Source of the DNA: JAHEKD01 sp965204695
GTDB taxonomy: Bacteria; Pseudomonadota; Gammaproteobacteria; Arenicellales; JAHEKD01
Assembly: GCA_965204695.1 (NCBI GenBank)
Contig: OZ242007.1
Location: forward strand, 186,001-250,000
Reading direction: 5' to 3'
Length of the DNA stretch: 64,000 nucleotides
Shown here piece after piece: positions 1 through 9,404 of this stretch (the first letter of the stretch is position 1; each line of letters begins with the position of its first letter). The translations under genes and the position numbers were made by a program. The notes under the pieces were generated by a model. The model was not told where the DNA came from, did no database searches, and saw only the letters and a list, made by a program, of their open reading frames with translations.

Positions 1-2327
1 GGTAACCACACCTCACTGCCCCCGGCCGTCACCTGACTCACATCACTCGCCTTAAATAAATTCTGATTCGATAATTGACGGGTACTCGCATGACCGTTGT
101 ATAACACCACCTCAGGGTGTCCACTCAGATGACCAATGATCTCACCCTTCGCCTGACTTAACGCCTCAGATACATCAAGATCATCACTCGGATCAACCGG
201 ATCACCCGCCATGATCGTATCCACATACACCTTGTGTTGACTGTAACCACCCGGTAATACTCCGGCCACTCCGTCTAACGCCCCACCAAAATCAACCTCT
301 TCACCCGCCACCGTGTGTTCGGCTATCAGTAATACATCGCCACTACTGTGATCACCATTGGCCCATTGAATACTTTTATCCACGATCGTCTCAAGGTCTG
401 ACCCCGTACGTACCGGCCATCGGCCTATCTGCGCAAACAAAGTACCCTCTGAATCAGTAATGTACGGCACATCACTGACTGTATAGTTTGAATAATTACT
501 CTGGGTATAATGACCCGGGATAAACGTCAACGCCCCTGTCTCGAGCTTATCCGTATGGTCATACACACTGCCCCCCACTAACAACACATACTTTAATCCC
601 GGACTCTGGCCCTTCAACTCACTTAAAAATCGACTCAACCCCTCTGGACCCGCCTGACCCCCTCCAAACACATCTTCAATGTCTAAATAGTTAATGAGCG
701 ACACCGTATGGCCCTGACTTCGTTTGAAATCAGCATACGCCGATAAATGATCAACTCCATGTGAACCCACGCCCATAAAACTCGGATGACTCACCATCAC
801 GTAATCACTGCCCTGGGCCTGGCTGAATAAACTCAACTCACTCGCCACCGACTTCTCCACCAAACCCGCTACCTCTAAAAATCCAGACCGATTGCCCACC
901 CAATACGTCAGCGGTCCTTCGGCTAAATCACCACCCTGTAAGCGGGAAAATCTAACTCGACGATACGCCTCGCCCGGCGATAACTCCACCTGATCGTGCT
1001 CCTCGAACACCACACGCACTAAATTACGACCGTCACTGGCAAACACCCACGGCCAACCCCCTTCCGGCACCCACACCTCATACCCACTCTCCCCCTCATC
1101 CGGACCGGTAAACTGTAAATGATCCTCTCCGGCCTTCGACACATACGGGCGACGATAACTCACCCCCATTCCATCTACATGCACCTCACTTAACGCATAC
1201 CCCGCACCGGCACTGAACGACCCGCCTATCAACACCGAGCCATTGGCCTCATCGAACACCACCCCACCCGGAACCGGCAGACTGATGTCCCAACCCCCCG
1301 TGCCCACCGCTCGGGCTTCACCCACACTCACTAAACCCCCTCCACTGAACACCACCCCCTCAACCACATGTTCGGCATCTACCTCTCCATCGCCATCTCC
1401 ATCAATACCCGGTAATCCACTACTACGCCCTAACCGTAAATGAATACGCGACCCCTCGTCCCATAACGCATCACTCTCGACCGGCACCAATGTCCCGTAT
1501 AACTGCGGCTGATCCGTATACCCCACCATCACTGCATCCACCCACGGGTCATCTAACGCACTGTTAAGAATATACGTGTTATCCAGCTCCACCTCACTGT
1601 ACTCAACATAACTATCACTAAACCCACTCGTGACCCCCTGTTTACCCTGGGTCGGCGCCTCTAATGCCCGATACGGGTCCACCATCAACCGGTACACTCG
1701 CGTATCACTGTATAACTTCTCTCCCTCATCCGGACCATGCCCATAAAAATACACCTCTCCCCGAGTCCCCAACGTCTTGTTCCAGCCCCCACTGCCCGTC
1801 GCTCGAACATAACGCACCACACTCTCGCCCCGACTGTCCAACACGGCTATATCACGATGTCCTACACCACTCCAATCAATACCCGCACTCAATAACTCAC
1901 CACTACTTATCCGGTACATCCCCGACTCACTCACCTGAAACTCAACCACTAACTGGGCATCCAAATCATTCGACTCAACCCCTGAGGTAACCTGACGGTA
2001 GCCTTTCACCCCATCCCGGACATACCCCTGTAACCCCATCCGGGTATCCAATTCAGCCCGTACATCCCCCCAGTCAATCGGGGAAAGAGAACTCAATTCG
2101 CCGTAACTCGACCCCACCTCAAACGGCCCGTAATAATGTTCTGAACCGTCACTGTCGATACTCGACAGCCCCACACTCACTAACTGGTCGATCGAACCCG
2201 GTATACGGACACGTTTACTGTAACTCTGCGGCTCAACCGCATTACCACTGCCACTTCTAACATACCAGTTGTGTAACTTCTCCCAATCCCCATCAACGCC
2301 GTCTAACCCCCATAACTGAAAACCAAC
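1..2327 (-). pseudogene. Gingipain-like (C25) peptidase, 5' end lost to IS
   Basis: An uninterrupted minus-strand reading frame crosses the whole interval, entering from the IS end and leaving the window on the left. Translation gives an N-terminal beta-rich part, then a segment typical of large secreted C25 proteins (YRISSGELLSAG, VYFYGHG, a VYRLMVD stretch), then the caspase-like core: YVLLVGG, DVPYITDSEG, IGRWPVRTGSDL and finally VVLYNGHAS, whose His codon is at 90-92 and matches the catalytic His of the family. The catalytic Cys is expected just past the window edge. The start codon and signal peptide are missing because the IS begins at 2328. The stretch is GC-richer than its neighbours and its coding strand is strongly G-rich, as expected of acquired DNA. 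Family assignment is fairly secure; substrate is unknown. Confidence 0.75.
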
Positions 2328-2416
2328 TGTATCCCGTCAGAGGATATGAGACAAAGTTGATGTTCTGAACAAGAGAGACTTCTGTTAATTTAATAGTAAT
2401 TTATAGGAGTCTTAAG

Positions 2417-2779
2417 ATGAGTAAATATAACTCAGAGAAATTAGTTAAAGCAATTAAACGCAACACCCGTCATAAATATTCAGCCGATGAAAAGATTCGG
2501 ATTGTATTAGACGGTCTTCGAGGTGAGGATAGTATTGCCGAGTTATGCCGCCGGGAAGGGATCAATCAGAATACGTATTACCGTTGGAGCAAAGACTTTC
2601 TTGAAGCCGGGAAACAACGTTTGGCCGGTGATATTAAGCGTGAAGCCAATTCAGAGGAAGTGACTGAACTTCGCAAAGAAAACAATCAGCTAAAACATGC
2701 ACTGGCCGATGTTGTTTTGAAGAATACGGTGCTTAAAAAAAGTGTGCTTGGCTTGGACTCGACGTGGGACGACGAATGA
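2417..2779 (+). CDS. IS3-family transposase OrfA
   Basis: A protein of 120 residues with an N-terminal helix-turn-helix of the HTH_Tnp_1 type (RHKYSADEKIRIVLDGL to NTYYRWSKDFLEAG, about residues 17-63) and a C-terminal leucine-zipper-like helix (about 77-108), the usual OrfA layout for binding the element ends and multimerising. A GGAG ribosome-binding site lies upstream of the ATG. It overlaps orfB in the -1 frame. A run of seven A bases at 2735-2741 precedes the overlap and is a likely frameshift site for making the OrfAB fusion. Confidence 0.93.
   Translation: MSKYNSEKLVKAIKRNTRHKYSADEKIRIVLDGLRGEDSIAELCRREGINQNTYYRWSKDFLEAGKQRLAGDIKREANSEEVTELRKENNQLKHALADVVLKNTVLKKSVLGLDSTWDDE
2735..2741 (+). 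promoter_or_regulatory. Probable -1 frameshift slippery site in IS3 copy 1
   Basis: Seven consecutive A bases occur near the 3' end of orfA. Reading back one base there gives an open orfB frame (KCAWLGLDVGRRMS) that runs into the orfB start, so a continuous OrfAB fusion is possible. A-run slippage is the known mechanism in IS3 elements. The same run occurs in copy 2 at 31184 plus the inserted-element offset, that is at 32804-32810. Confidence 0.6.
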
Positions 2780-3756
2780 GTTTGTCGGCGGCTGAAAAAG
2801 TGGAAATTATCCATATAGTTGAAGCCAGTGAACTTCCCGTGAGTAGGACATTAGCGGAACTGGGTATTGCTCGCAGCAGTTTTTACCGTTGGTATCAACT
2901 CTATCAAATGGGTGGCCCTGATGCATTGGAAAGTCATTGTAAATCTCCCCAACGGTTCTGGAACAAACTCCCCGAATCAGTCAAAGAGCAATGTCTCGAG
3001 ATTGCACTTCAGTACCCGGAGAAATCACCTCGTGAACTGGCCTGGCAAATTACCGATGAACACAGGTACTTTATCTCTGAGTCCAGTGTTTACCGTATTT
3101 TGAAGGCCCATGACCTGATTACCTCACCGGCCTATATTCTGCTATCGGCCAGTGATACCTTCCATACGCCAACCAAGCGAATCAATGAATTATGGCAGAC
3201 TGATTTTACCTATTTCAAAATCATCGGCTGGGGTTGGTATTATCTGTCTACCGTACTGGATGATTATTCACGGTTTATTCTGAGCTGGATGCTCACTAGT
3301 ACCATGGGCGCGGGTGATGTCAAAGACACCCTGGATCAAGCGATTGCTGTAACGGGTGTGACAAATGTGCCTGTTAAACACCGACCACGGCTACTCAGTG
3401 ATAATGGCCCGGCGTATCTATCCGGTGAGCTGAAAGATTACCTGGCTTATCATCAGATGACGCATACTCGTGGAACACCGTACCATCCGATGACTCAGGG
3501 TAAAATTGAACGCTATCATCGGTCAATGAAAAACGTCGTCAAACTTGAGCATTATTATCTGCCTGGCGAACTCGAACAAGCCATTGAACAGTTTGTTCAT
3601 CATTACAACCACGAACGCTATCATGAGTCGTTAGACAATGTGACACCGGCGGATATGTATTATGGTCGATATCAGCAAATCATCGATGAGCGAGCCGTTA
3701 TTAAACAACAAACGTTAAACCAAAGGAGGTGCGAAAACCTAAAACTGTGTGCCTGA
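2764..3756 (+). CDS. IS3-family transposase OrfB (DDE integrase core)
   Basis: A protein of 330 residues from a GTG, or 326 from the ATG at 2776. The N-terminal 100 residues hold a helix-turn-helix and an HTH_21-like segment (SPRELAWQITDEH). The rve integrase core follows: the first catalytic Asp in WQTDFTYF, the second in LLSDNGPAYL, and the Glu in TQGKIERYHRS, with the DDE spacing expected for IS3 OrfB. In the cell it would act mainly as the OrfAB fusion, joining element ends to target DNA. Its sequence is identical to the OrfB of the second copy, which indicates recent duplication. Confidence 0.95.
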   Translation: MGRRMSLSAAEKVEIIHIVEASELPVSRTLAELGIARSSFYRWYQLYQMGGPDALESHCKSPQRFWNKLPESVKEQCLEIALQYPEKSPRELAWQITDEHRYFISESSVYRILKAHDLITSPAYILLSASDTFHTPTKRINELWQTDFTYFKIIGWGWYYLSTVLDDYSRFILSWMLTSTMGAGDVKDTLDQAIAVTGVTNVPVKHRPRLLSDNGPAYLSGELKDYLAYHQMTHTRGTPYHPMTQGKIERYHRSMKNVVKLEHYYLPGELEQAIEQFVHHYNHERYHESLDNVTPADMYYGRYQQIIDERAVIKQQTLNQRRCENLKLCA

Positions 3757-3833
3757 TCTCAGGCAAGTGATATGATCGGATAGTCTCTCTTAATTTTAAG
3801 AACTAACTGTCCCAAATCATCTGACGACATACA

Positions 3834-4074
3834 GCACTTCAATGTTATAAAGCCAATCAGAATTAAGACCTGTTATTGAACCGCTTGTACCGGCTGCATT
3901 AACGAAATCTCCACCTGCCGGACCATTTGTATTATTAAAACTTCCGAGCAGTTGATTATCACGGGAATTGCCTATATCAGGGTCCGGAGTTCCTCCAGCA
4001 AAAGCGTGATTAATAGATAAGCCGATTAAACAGGTGAAGTAAAAAAATAATTTAGAACCAGAATATTGTTTCAT
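3834..4074 (-). pseudogene. Truncated exported protein of unknown function
   Basis: The frame begins at the ATG at 4074 with a clear signal peptide (MKQYSGSKLFFYFTCLIGLS, then a cleavage site after INHAFA), followed by a Gly/Asn-rich mature start (GGTPDPDIGNSRDNQ). After about 80 codons the frame runs into the IS terminus at 3833, so the stop read through the IS end (3817) is artificial. An upstream in-frame non-ATG start at 4110 is less likely because it would put extra residues ahead of the signal peptide. The rest of the gene is not found on the far side of the IS: that side carries GC-richer C25 peptidase sequence with no matching target duplication. Family not recognised. Confidence 0.6.
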
Positions 4075-4200
4075 TAAGAGCGCCCCACGCAAAACGATTA
4101 ACTTAACCAACCCCTGAAATTTGATTATAAGAGATTAAACAAAAATTATTATTAGGGGTACTTAAATAGACACAATAGTTATCAATTACACTTTAATTAT

Positions 4201-4875
4201 TTAGGTGCGCGCAAAGAAAAATGCTTTAAGGTCATGTTGAACTTGTTCTAAATTCAGTTGATTGATTTTTTTAACACTATGGTTGTGAATTAAGCTAATT
4301 TTGGAGGGAATGAACACTGCAAACACAGTAAACCCTTTGCCGCCTACTCCATCAATTCGAACACTATAGATAGATACATTAGCGATCTCAGCAAGTACAA
4401 AAGCACCTTTTTTTAGTGGTTTTGCATCATCTTCTGTGACAATACCGCCTTGAGGAAAGACAACTAGAATTTCCCCTTTCTCTAACGCTGCGATACTATG
4501 GTTGAGCGCTTTTTTAGGATTTTTGTCGCGTTTAACAGGGATACAACCTACTTTTTTGAGCAGCCATTTTAACCACCAACGATCATATTCTTCTTGAGCA
4601 ATCATAAACCTCAACGGCCTGGTCGTGGCTGCGATGAGTAATAATGGATCAAGGCCAGATATATGATTCGAAACCAATATAGCTGGGCCAGTTTCAGGCA
4701 ACTCTATCATCTCTGACGGCAGGCGATGGTATTTTAAGCAGAACCAGCGATTGATCCCATCGAGAATATTAAGTCCGCTAGAGCCCCAATCGGTTTTGTT
4801 ATGTTTTTTGCCGATTTGGATTAGATATAGCAGCAAAATGACTGCAATTAATATTATTGCTAGGGCTATTTCCAT
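4201..4875 (-). CDS. Lysophospholipid acyltransferase (PlsC/LPLAT family)
   Basis: A 224-residue inner-membrane protein with an N-terminal transmembrane helix (about residues 3-20), then the acyltransferase fold: NHISGLD at 70-75 gives the catalytic NHx4D motif, and IPVKRD near 112 is the second block. The third block reads FPQGG at 140-144 where most family members have FPEGT, so the conserved Glu is replaced by Gln. It probably acylates a lysophospholipid or glycerol-phosphate intermediate. It lies downstream of an acyl-CoA synthetase on the same strand, with a 215-base spacer between them, which suggests a shared lipid role. The exact substrate cannot be told from sequence. Confidence 0.82.
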   Translation of the reverse strand: MEIALAIILIAVILLLYLIQIGKKHNKTDWGSSGLNILDGINRWFCLKYHRLPSEMIELPETGPAILVSNHISGLDPLLLIAATTRPLRFMIAQEEYDRWWLKWLLKKVGCIPVKRDKNPKKALNHSIAALEKGEILVVFPQGGIVTEDDAKPLKKGAFVLAEIANVSIYSVRIDGVGGKGFTVFAVFIPSKISLIHNHSVKKINQLNLEQVQHDLKAFFFART

Positions 4876-5029
4876 TAGTTACATTTTTTCAGGATAGGGA
4901 GTTCGATTTAGCAGATCCATAGGCAATGATAAAAACGGTGTGGCAGCAGGCTAGTGTTCACTTGTTTCACTGGGAAAAGAAACAGGCATTTAGTTCGGTA
5001 TTTGAGATAACAGGCCCGAACAACGGTTG

Positions 5030-5062
5030 GAAGATCCTCACCTCGCTCCGCTCCTCAGGATG
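5030..5062. repeat. REP-like intergenic element
   Basis: The sequence around ATCCTCACCTCGCTCCG and CTCCTCAGGATGACG carries short inverted arms (ATCCT/AGGAT) around GC-rich repeated words. This form is common in dispersed bacterial intergenic repeats. It lies in the 215-base gap between the acyl-CoA synthetase and the acyltransferase genes. Confidence 0.4.
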
Positions 5063-5090
5063 ACGTGTATTTTAAGTAATGCCACCTATG

Positions 5091-6695
5091 TCATGTTACT
5101 TCGTGAGTTTCGAAGATTTCGGGTAATAGTTTGATAGCGATTTTTCCTAGCGGCGTTCTGGGTAATTCATTGACTACTGCAAATCTGGTAATTTGATTAT
5201 GCCCTGAAGCACCAGAATTGTACTCACGTAAAACACGCTTTGCATTTTCTATAGCCTCTGCTTTATCTTTCTCATCCATGGCAATGACAGCCGCTGTAAC
5301 GGGCTCTCCAGTATCCAGTGCCAAAATGGCAGCCGGCTTCATCTCAATTTCAATCACCCCTGCTTCTTTGACCCCTTCAAACCGCTCGAGTCTAATCTCT
5401 AAATCCTCAGGATAAACATTTTTACCTGCTTCGGTGACGATCAAGCGTTTACTTCGACCTGTCAAAATCAGTTTCCCATTCGAATCTAAACGGCCCAGAT
5501 CACCCGTTTTAAACCAACCGTCTTCGATAACTTCTTTGGTTAATTCCTCATCAGTATAGCCAAGCATGACATTGGGCCCCCTAATCCATACTTCCCCAAT
5601 CCCTTTTGCATCGGCTTCATGAATTTTAATTTCCATGTGCTCCAACGCTTTACCCACTGACTCTAGGACAGGATCAAACTCATCTTGAACCGCTGCAACA
5701 GGCGAAGTTTCAGTCAAACCGTAACCCTGCCGCAACGGTAACCCAAGATTATGGAATGCTTTAGTAATCTCAGGATCCAGTCTTGAACCACCACTAATCC
5801 ATGCTTTTATATTAGTACCCAGTTGTTTTCTTATCGGGAAATTTAATTTTTTTCTCAAAGAAATCGGCATACTTTTCAATATGTTACGATATGCTTTTAA
5901 TGCAAAACCTGCATCATTAAATTTCTTATCCAAGCCCAGAATAATATTTCGGTAAAGCCGCGGAACCGCGATAAGCATGGTGATTTTTTCTTCCTGTAGA
6001 GCCGCAAGAATTTCATTCGCTGCCAGTACCCTAGGTAAAACTATTGAAGCGCCGTTGCGCAATGGAAAAAGCATTCCTCCAGTGAATTCCATCGCATGTG
6101 ATAGCGGTAATAACGATAAAAATTTATCGTTTGAATCCAATGGCGGTGCGAAAGCAACAGCAGCTTTTACATTTGAACAAATGTTTCGATGTGACAGTCG
6201 GACCATTTTGGCGCTACCGGTACTGCCGGATGTGTAAACCCGAACTGCTTCATCGTTTTCTTCCACACCAACTGGAGTCTCAGCCTCTTTGGATATTTCA
6301 TCACCTTCAGGCTCTCGTATTTGAATTGGGACTTCGTTAGCAAATGTAATTGGGGATTTATAACTCAAGATCAGCTTGGGTTTGACAACTTCGACTTGCT
6401 GGTCAATTTCTTCTGAACTATTACCCACATGTATAGGACAAACTATTGCCCCCAGTTTTAAAATACCTAAGGCCGATGACCCCCACTCCGGTCCATTTGG
6501 TGCAATAATGCCAATCAAATCGCCTTTTTCGACACCTGCTTCACGTAGTTGTTTCGCTATTAACAACGCATTCTCATAGACCTGTTTATAACTAAAATGT
6601 TCGCGAGTTTTTTTATCAATACGCCTTGTCCAGGCTGTATTTTCATTGCTAGCATTAACATTCTGGCTAACCAAATCCCAAATATTTTCAGCCAT
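5091..6695 (-). CDS. AMP-forming fatty acyl-CoA synthetase
   Basis: A 534-residue ANL-superfamily enzyme that would activate a carboxylic acid to its adenylate and then to the CoA thioester. Motifs in order: the P-loop YTSGSTGSAK at 154-163, RQGYGLTETSPVA in the middle third, the WIRGPNVMLGY segment, the hinge Asp in FKTGDLGR, and GRSKRLIVTEAGKNVYPEDL in the C-terminal domain. Length and motifs match long-chain acyl-CoA synthetases, though short forms of this type can act on other acids. It is divergent from nadC across a 105-base spacer that must hold both promoters. No terminator is obvious before the downstream acyltransferase gene. Confidence 0.88.
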   Translation of the reverse strand: MAENIWDLVSQNVNASNENTAWTRRIDKKTREHFSYKQVYENALLIAKQLREAGVEKGDLIGIIAPNGPEWGSSALGILKLGAIVCPIHVGNSSEEIDQQVEVVKPKLILSYKSPITFANEVPIQIREPEGDEISKEAETPVGVEENDEAVRVYTSGSTGSAKMVRLSHRNICSNVKAAVAFAPPLDSNDKFLSLLPLSHAMEFTGGMLFPLRNGASIVLPRVLAANEILAALQEEKITMLIAVPRLYRNIILGLDKKFNDAGFALKAYRNILKSMPISLRKKLNFPIRKQLGTNIKAWISGGSRLDPEITKAFHNLGLPLRQGYGLTETSPVAAVQDEFDPVLESVGKALEHMEIKIHEADAKGIGEVWIRGPNVMLGYTDEELTKEVIEDGWFKTGDLGRLDSNGKLILTGRSKRLIVTEAGKNVYPEDLEIRLERFEGVKEAGVIEIEMKPAAILALDTGEPVTAAVIAMDEKDKAEAIENAKRVLREYNSGASGHNQITRFAVVNELPRTPLGKIAIKLLPEIFETHEVT

Positions 6696-6800
6696 TGTTT
6701 TCCCTGTGTGTTTGTGCTCTTTAACTTAGAAATTATAATCTTTATCGCTTATTGAGCAAACCGCATTAAACTTAGCACCGATAACTGAGTATATTGACTG

Positions 6801-7646
6801 ATGAATAGTGATTTACAAGAACAGCTAAAACAAATTGTTAACTTAGCGCTTGCAGAAGATGTAGGAAGTGGTGATTTGACTGCGGCATTGATTGACGATT
6901 CGCAACAAGCTAGCGCAAGAGTAATTTGTCGAGAATCCGCGATTATTTGCGGAATTCCTTGGGTTAACGAAGTCTTCAAACAAGTAGACGGCACGATAAG
7001 CTTGCAATGGAAAGTGACTGAAGGAAAGCAAGTACATGCTGATCAAGTGTTGTGTCAAATCTCTGGTAATGCCAGAAATATTCTCACCGCTGAACGTTGC
7101 GCACTCAATTTTTTACAAACATTAAGTGCAACAGCTACTGTAACTAATCAGTATGCCGAAATCATTAAAGATACCAAATGCCGTATTTTAGATACGCGCA
7201 AAACTATACCCGGACTCAGATTGGCACAAAAATATGCTGTTACCGTCGGCGGCGGTAAAAATCATCGAATTGGTTTATATGACGGAGTCTTAATCAAAGA
7301 GAATCATATTCGATCTGCCGGATCATTGGCCGCGGCAGTTCAAACTGCTCTTGATCGCCATGGTGATTCGGTAATGATCGAAGTTGAAGTTGAATCATTG
7401 GATGAACTGAAACAAGCTCTAGCCGCGGGTGCGAAGCGAATCATGTTGGATAACTTCAATTTAGAACAGTTACGAAAAGCAGTTGAAATTAATCAATCAC
7501 AAGCTGAATTAGAAGCTTCGGGCAATATTTCTAAACAAACCATCAGGGACATTGCCTTAACGGGCGTTGATTATGTTTCATTAGGCGCATTAACTAAACA
7601 TATTCAAGCCGTAGATTTGTCTTTATTATTTGAATTTACTGAGTAA
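6801..7646 (+). CDS. nadC: Nicotinate-nucleotide pyrophosphorylase (carboxylating)
   Basis: A 281-residue cytosolic enzyme converting quinolinate and PRPP to nicotinate mononucleotide in de novo NAD synthesis. Family hallmarks are AEDVGSGDLT near the N-terminus, ILDTRKTIPGLR and GGGKNHRIGLYDGVLIKENH in the middle, EVEVESLDEL, IMLDNF and a C-terminal GVDYVSLGALTK segment. Length is typical. It is the only rightward gene between two leftward units, and its 3' end overlaps the 3' end of pgeF by 11 bases, a convergent arrangement. Confidence 0.97.
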   Translation: MNSDLQEQLKQIVNLALAEDVGSGDLTAALIDDSQQASARVICRESAIICGIPWVNEVFKQVDGTISLQWKVTEGKQVHADQVLCQISGNARNILTAERCALNFLQTLSATATVTNQYAEIIKDTKCRILDTRKTIPGLRLAQKYAVTVGGGKNHRIGLYDGVLIKENHIRSAGSLAAAVQTALDRHGDSVMIEVEVESLDELKQALAAGAKRIMLDNFNLEQLRKAVEINQSQAELEASGNISKQTIRDIALTGVDYVSLGALTKHIQAVDLSLLFEFTE

Positions 7647-8376
7647 ACCAGATTAAAGACGCCATCCGACCTGTTTGTCCGTCACGCCGGTAGGAATAAA
7701 AACGCCCAGAATCTTTGAAAGTGCAAACTGATTCATTCAGCCAAACAGATTTAACGCCTAGATCAAGCAATTGTTTTTTTGCCAGTCCATATAAATCAGC
7801 ATAAAAGTGGCCTTTGTTGGTAGAGTCAACAAAAAATTTTTTGTTATTAGAGTTTGACTGTACAAATATTTCTTTTACTTCGGCGCCGACTTCAAAAGAC
7901 AATTGTGAAATTGCTGGCCCTATAGCGGCTAGCAGATGATCCGAATGGTTAGCCATCGACTGAACGGCGTTTACCAAAATGCCATTTGCCAGCCCTCGCC
8001 AACCAGCATGAAAGACTCCAACACAGCGACCAGCACTATCAGCTAAAAATACCGGCAAACAATCTGCTGTTAGAACTGCGCAAATACATCCCGGCTGCAT
8101 CGTATAACTGCCATCAGCGTCGACAATTGAATCAGCTTGATCGGCAATAACAATATTAGTGCTGTGAGTTTGATTCAACCACTTCGGATTTGAAATAAGA
8201 TTTAGTTCATGCATCAAAATCTGTCTGTTTTGAGCCACGTCATCAGCAATATCATTAACATGTTCAGCTAAATTCAGACCTGCGTAGACACCTTTACTTA
8301 CACCGCCAATCCTAGTTGTAGTAAGCGTATAAACATTTGCACTAACTGGCCACTTGATTTCAAAAATATTAATCAT
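7636..8376 (-). CDS. pgeF: Peptidoglycan editing factor PgeF (YfiH, laccase-domain family)
   Basis: A 246-residue protein of the Cu-oxidase_4/YfiH family, now known as purine nucleoside phosphorylase/multicopper-like enzymes with a role in keeping peptidoglycan precursors correct. The conserved metal-binding region is seen as VLTADCLPV and CVGVFHAGWRGLANGI, and a later AIGPAIS block completes the active site. It follows rluD with a 4-base overlap, the usual rluD-pgeF pairing in gammaproteobacteria, so co-transcription is very likely. Confidence 0.93.
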   Translation of the reverse strand: MINIFEIKWPVSANVYTLTTTRIGGVSKGVYAGLNLAEHVNDIADDVAQNRQILMHELNLISNPKWLNQTHSTNIVIADQADSIVDADGSYTMQPGCICAVLTADCLPVFLADSAGRCVGVFHAGWRGLANGILVNAVQSMANHSDHLLAAIGPAISQLSFEVGAEVKEIFVQSNSNNKKFFVDSTNKGHFYADLYGLAKKQLLDLGVKSVWLNESVCTFKDSGRFYSYRRDGQTGRMASLIWFTQ

Positions 8377-9404
8377 GTTTGGCTTAAAGTATTGATCAGT
8401 TGCTGCATATCTTCAGGCGGTTGCAGTGTAAAACTCATTGACTCATTTGTTTTAGGATGGATGAAGGATAATTTTGTGGCATGTAAGGCCTGGCGCTTAA
8501 AGTTTCTCAGCAAGATTGTCAAATCGCTGTCAGCGCCTTTGGGAATAGTTAAGCGTCGTCCATAAACAGGATCCCCAAAAACTGGATAGCCGATATGTTG
8601 CATGTGTACTCTGATTTGATGAGTTCGACCCGTTTCAAGTTTCACTTTTAGCAAAGCATGATCAGCATATTTTTCTACCACTCGATAACGGCTTATAGCT
8701 TCCTTGCCGGTCGAATTCACGTTCATCTTACGGCGATCTAGCGGATGGCGACTAATCGCAGCTTCAATTGTTCCCCCGGATATTGGCACCCCACTAACGA
8801 CAGTCAAATATTGCCGTGAAACGTCACGTGTTTGTAATTGGTCGATTAAATTTAATCGGCTAGCTTCAGAACGAGCAATCACCATTAATCCCGAAGTGTC
8901 TTTATCCAGTCTATGTACAATACCGGCTCGAGGTAAATCAAATAAAGCGCAATCGAAATAAAGCAAACCATTCATCAGTGTGCCACTTGGATTTCCAGCT
9001 CCTGGATGCACCACTAAACCAGCAGGCTTATTAAGCACAATAATTTCACTATCTTGATGAAGAACATCCAAATCAATTTTCTCAGCCAAAGCTTGATTAA
9101 TAGATTGTTCCGGGAGTTCTATTTCAATGACTTCGCCGCCTTGAACTTTTTGTTTTTGCGGCAGAATTTCATCGTCAACGCTTACCAGTGCAGTTTTTAG
9201 CCATTTTTGTATGGTACTGCGTGAATAGTCCGGAAAAAGTAAGGACAACGCCTTATCCAGTCGCAGGCCTTCATAATCTTCTGGAATCTGGCTGCTGATT
9301 TTTTGGCTGTTGGACACTTGATAGATGCGTAAAGATAAATGATTGGTTAGAATAACAATCTGTCCATTATCCCATACATTAATTACATAATGATTTTTTA
9401 CCAA
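8373..9404 (-). CDS. rluD: 23S rRNA pseudouridine synthase D
   Basis: A pseudouridine synthase that would modify helix 69 of 23S rRNA. An S4 RNA-binding domain (GLRLDKALSLLFPDYSRS, about residues 47-105 of the longest frame) is followed by the RluA-type catalytic domain with HRLDKDTSGL at 164-173, the Asp being the nucleophile, and a late GRTHQIRVHMQH motif. The longest frame has about 35 residues before the usual family start and overlaps the divergent bamD start. An internal GTG at 9317 would give a normal N-terminus and free the promoter region. The downstream partner is pgeF. Confidence 0.93.
   Translation of the reverse strand: MVKNHYVINVWDNGQIVILTNHLSLRIYQVSNSQKISSQIPEDYEGLRLDKALSLLFPDYSRSTIQKWLKTALVSVDDEILPQKQKVQGGEVIEIELPEQSINQALAEKIDLDVLHQDSEIIVLNKPAGLVVHPGAGNPSGTLMNGLLYFDCALFDLPRAGIVHRLDKDTSGLMVIARSEASRLNLIDQLQTRDVSRQYLTVVSGVPISGGTIEAAISRHPLDRRKMNVNSTGKEAISRYRVVEKYADHALLKVKLETGRTHQIRVHMQHIGYPVFGDPVYGRRLTIPKGADSDLTILLRNFKRQALHATKLSFIHPKTNESMSFTLQPPEDMQQLINTLSQT

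Larger units (their letters stand above)
2328..3833 (+). mobile_element. IS3-family insertion sequence, copy 1 (1506 bp, intact)
   Basis: The limits come from comparison with the second copy at 30777-33902: identity starts at TGTATCCCGTCAGAGG and ends at GACGACATACA. The two ends form imperfect inverted repeats of about 26 bp (TGTATcccGTCAGAgGATaTGaGACA against TGTATgtCGTCAGAtGATtTGgGACA). It carries overlapping orfA and orfB as in IS3 elements. No target-site duplication is visible: the left flank ends AAAACCAAC and the right flank begins GCACTTCAA. Missing duplications suggest recombination after insertion. Confidence 0.93.

Noticed and set aside
1243..1990. Two plus-strand frames with Pro/Thr/Ser-rich products in the left-hand region
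   Set aside because: They are antisense shadows of the long minus-strand C25 peptidase frame, whose translated motifs are coherent; the low-complexity composition comes from the C-rich strand.
3817..3833. The natural C-terminus of the exported protein near 3834
   Set aside because: Those bases are the IS3 terminus (identical in copy 2), so the stop there is an accident of insertion.
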